Part shown: one piece after another, positions 4,070 to 5,547 of the stretch
Layout: every line of letters starts with the position of its first letter
Numbering within the stretch: the stretch's first letter is position 1
Assembly: GCA_003530935.1 (NCBI GenBank)
Contig: DPEO01000072.1
Location: 1 to 5,547, forward strand
Direction of reading: 5' to 3'
From: Desulfomicrobiaceae bacterium
GTDB taxonomy: Bacteria > Desulfobacterota > Desulfovibrionia > Desulfovibrionales > Desulfomicrobiaceae
DNA length: 5,547 bases
Program-made: the position numbers and the translations under genes
Notes under the pieces: generated by a model
Database searches by the model: none
What the model was told of the DNA's origin: nothing
The model's input: the letters and a program-made list of their open reading frames with translations, nothing else

Positions 4070-5383
4070 CTACCGCGCCTGGCGGATGCGCTTGCGGACC
4101 CGGTCGATGAGCTGCACGTGGGCGAAGCTGGTGTCGGCCTGGGCCTTGCGGAACAGGGCGTCGGCTTCGTCCACACAATTGTCGCAGCCTTGGATGGGCA
4201 CGTGGATGCCGAGGCTTTTGGGCACGCGGTCCGAGGCGCTTTCCACATGGAGCCAGCCTGGGCAATACGGGCAGTCACGCAGGCGTTCGATCTGGTTTTC
4301 CGTGATGCCGTCGGTATCGTAGTAAATGGAGCGCCGCCGGATGAAGAATCTGCCTTCGCGCTCCACCTCTTCCCGCTGGGTGGGCTCGAAGTACACTTGC
4401 GGCAAATGGTCGCACAGGGCCTTGATGTAGTCGAGGGTGGATTGGTGTTCTCGAATGCGTTCGGGGTCCAGGTCGGGCTCGCGCACCGTCGAGTAGTCCA
4501 CCCCGGCCAGTGCCAGGGCGATACCCAGGTTGACGTAGGGCAGCGCCCCTTTGATGGCGTAGCCGCCTTCGAGCACGGCGATGTGCGGCCCCAAGAGTTC
4601 TGTGAGCCGCGCATAGCCTTGGGCCGTGAAATTCATGTTGGTGATGGGGTCGGAGTAGTGGTTGTCCTGGCCGGCGGAGTTGATGACGATGTCGGGTTTG
4701 AAATGGTCGAGGATGGGCTTCACGATGCCTTCCACGGCCAGGAGATAGCCCGCGTCCGAGGTGCGCGGCGGCAGCGGGATGTTGATGGTGCGCCCCAGGG
4801 CCTTGGGGCCACCGCATTCGGAGGGAAATCCGGTGCCCGGGTACAGGGTGCGGCCGTCCTGGTGCAGAGAGATGAAGAGCGTGTCCGGGTCGTGCCAGTA
4901 GATGTCTTGGGTGCCGTCGCCGTGGTGGCAGTCGGTGTCCACGATGGCCACGCGCACGTTGCCCATGCGTTCGCGGATCCATTCCACCATGATGGCCTCG
5001 ATGTTGATATTACAAAACCCGCGGCTGCCGTGGACGCAGCGCATGGCGTGGTGCCCTGGGGGGCGCACGATGGCAAAGGCCCGCTCCCGCTCCTTGTCGA
5101 GCACCAAGCCAGCGGCGCGGATGGCCCCGCCGGCGGAGATGTGGTGGGAGTGGGTGGTGACGGCCTCCACGGAAGGGAAGCAGAAATGCACCCGGGCGAT
5201 GTCCTCGGGGCTGGCGACCAACGGCCGGTATTCGCCGACGCCCTCGATATCGAACACCCCTTCCTCGCGGAATTGGTCCTGGGTGTAGAGGAGGCGCTCT
5301 TCCCGCTCCGGGTGGGTGGGGGAGATGGACCAATCATAGGCGGGAAAGAAGATGACGCCGAGACTATGGGAAGCGCGGAGCAT
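4070..5383 (-). CDS. Histone-deacetylase-fold zinc amidohydrolase with a C-terminal CxxC/CxxC extension
   Basis: This 437-residue protein has a complete HDAC/AcuC/acetylpolyamine-amidohydrolase catalytic domain (about 8-300). Such enzymes hydrolyse an acetyl amide, on protein lysine or on a small molecule, using Zn2+. Visible motifs are RPPGHHA with the H111-H112 dyad, GFCNIN (122-127), DTDCHHGDGT (149-158) giving zinc ligands D151 and H153, SLHQDGRTLYPGTG (172-185), SAGQD giving third ligand D240, and LEGGY with catalytic Y275. All key residues are present, so activity is expected. The region from about 305 to 437 is an extension not needed for catalysis. It contains CPYC (371-374) and CDNC (400-403), resembling zinc-ribbon knuckles 25 residues apart, and a basic C terminus (RVRKRIRQAR). 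ATG at 5383 has AAGGAG 5 bases upstream. The upstream gene ends inside that site, so the two are probably an operon and coupled. The substrate is unknown; a cytoplasmic location is inferred from the lack of a signal peptide. Confidence 0.95.
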   Translation of the reverse strand: MLRASHSLGVIFFPAYDWSISPTHPEREERLLYTQDQFREEGVFDIEGVGEYRPLVASPEDIARVHFCFPSVEAVTTHSHHISAGGAIRAAGLVLDKERERAFAIVRPPGHHAMRCVHGSRGFCNINIEAIMVEWIRERMGNVRVAIVDTDCHHGDGTQDIYWHDPDTLFISLHQDGRTLYPGTGFPSECGGPKALGRTINIPLPPRTSDAGYLLAVEGIVKPILDHFKPDIVINSAGQDNHYSDPITNMNFTAQGYARLTELLGPHIAVLEGGYAIKGALPYVNLGIALALAGVDYSTVREPDLDPERIREHQSTLDYIKALCDHLPQVYFEPTQREEVEREGRFFIRRRSIYYDTDGITENQIERLRDCPYCPGWLHVESASDRVPKSLGIHVPIQGCDNCVDEADALFRKAQADTSFAHVQLIDRVRKRIRQAR

Positions 5384-5392
5384 ATGGTCTCC

Positions 5393-5547
5393 TTATGCGG
5401 CAAGGGTGGTCAGGACACCTGGACGCAACTGACAGCGCACGCGGATGTTGCGGCCGATGGTGACGTTGTTTTCCACCATGTTGAAGCTTTCGGCCTGGAG
5501 CACCTGGATGTCGTCGGTATGGGCGTGGATGCCTTGGCGGGCGAGTT
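5393..5547 (-). CDS. Unrecognised protein, C-terminal 50 codons only
   Basis: An open frame enters from the right edge and ends at TAA (5395-5393). The visible C terminus includes GIHAHTDDIQVLQAESF, NMVENNVTIGRNIRVRCQL and ends RPGVLTTLAA. The alternating hydrophobic pattern suggests beta strands, and there is one cysteine. No motif allows a family call. The stop codon overlaps the AAGGAG ribosome binding site of the deacetylase gene, leaving only 9 bases between the genes, which indicates one operon and likely translational coupling. That tight layout, in the same strand and style as the neighbours, is the main evidence that this frame is real. Confidence 0.7.
   Translation of the reverse strand, partial: LARQGIHAHTDDIQVLQAESFNMVENNVTIGRNIRVRCQLRPGVLTTLAA

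Noticed and set aside
3946..4614. Minus-strand frame of 222 codons inside and past the deacetylase gene's 3' end
   Set aside because: It is a frame-shifted shadow rich in Pro, Ser, Thr and Arg, nested in the real deacetylase frame, with no ribosome binding site.
3779..5383. A mobile element or defence island around the deacetylase and microprotein
   Set aside because: I see no transposase, integrase, terminal inverted repeat or attachment site. The only repeat is the short duplicated gene tail, and base composition looks uniform with the neighbours.

Overview
The window is GC-rich and densely coded, and every gene I can support lies on the minus strand. The long plus-strand frames are shadows of these genes. 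The organism is probably an anaerobic, high-GC proteobacterium-like bacterium, and a Desulfovibrio-type sulfate reducer is my best guess. That guess rests on the clostridial/desulfovibrio-style ferredoxin protein, a complete polar amino-acid ABC cassette, strong AGGAGG-type ribosome binding sites and the base composition. It is inference, because the window has no rRNA or other marker.

In the direction of transcription (right to left), the first gene is the last 50 codons of an unrecognised gene (5393-5547). Its stop codon overlaps the ribosome binding site of a 437-residue histone-deacetylase-fold protein (4070-5383). The deacetylase has an intact zinc active site and an unusual C-terminal extension with two CxxC knuckles. 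A 126-base gap follows, holding a strong bulged hairpin, a possible promoter and a small dyad with a T tract. Next is a 54-residue zinc-ribbon-like microprotein gene (3779-3943) that is easily missed.

The following 106 bases contain a second, near-perfect 33-base copy of the 3' end of that microprotein gene. After it comes a polar amino-acid importer in the order binding protein (2860-3672), permease (1775-2782), ATPase (1028-1765). A perfect 11-bp hairpin sits between binding protein and permease, where it would favour excess binding protein. The permease carries an extra beta-rich segment of about 65 residues ahead of its canonical core.

Seventy-one bases after the ATPase comes a 249-residue iron-sulfur protein (207-956). 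It has one complete and one incomplete ferredoxin motif and a cysteine-containing C-terminal domain, and it is closed by a textbook terminator. The window ends in the first 35 codons of another unrecognised gene (1-107). No stretch longer than 300 bases lacks a gene. I see no tRNA, rRNA, CRISPR array, transposase or phage gene.

Functionally, the importer brings a polar amino acid across the inner membrane with ATP. The deacetylase probably acts in the cytoplasm on acetyl-lysine or an acetylated small molecule. The iron-sulfur protein probably carries electrons or assists a redox enzyme. Nothing in the sequence proves that these three modules work together. The most unusual points are the deacetylase/zinc-ribbon neighbourhood, the duplicated microprotein tail and the extra domain of the permease.
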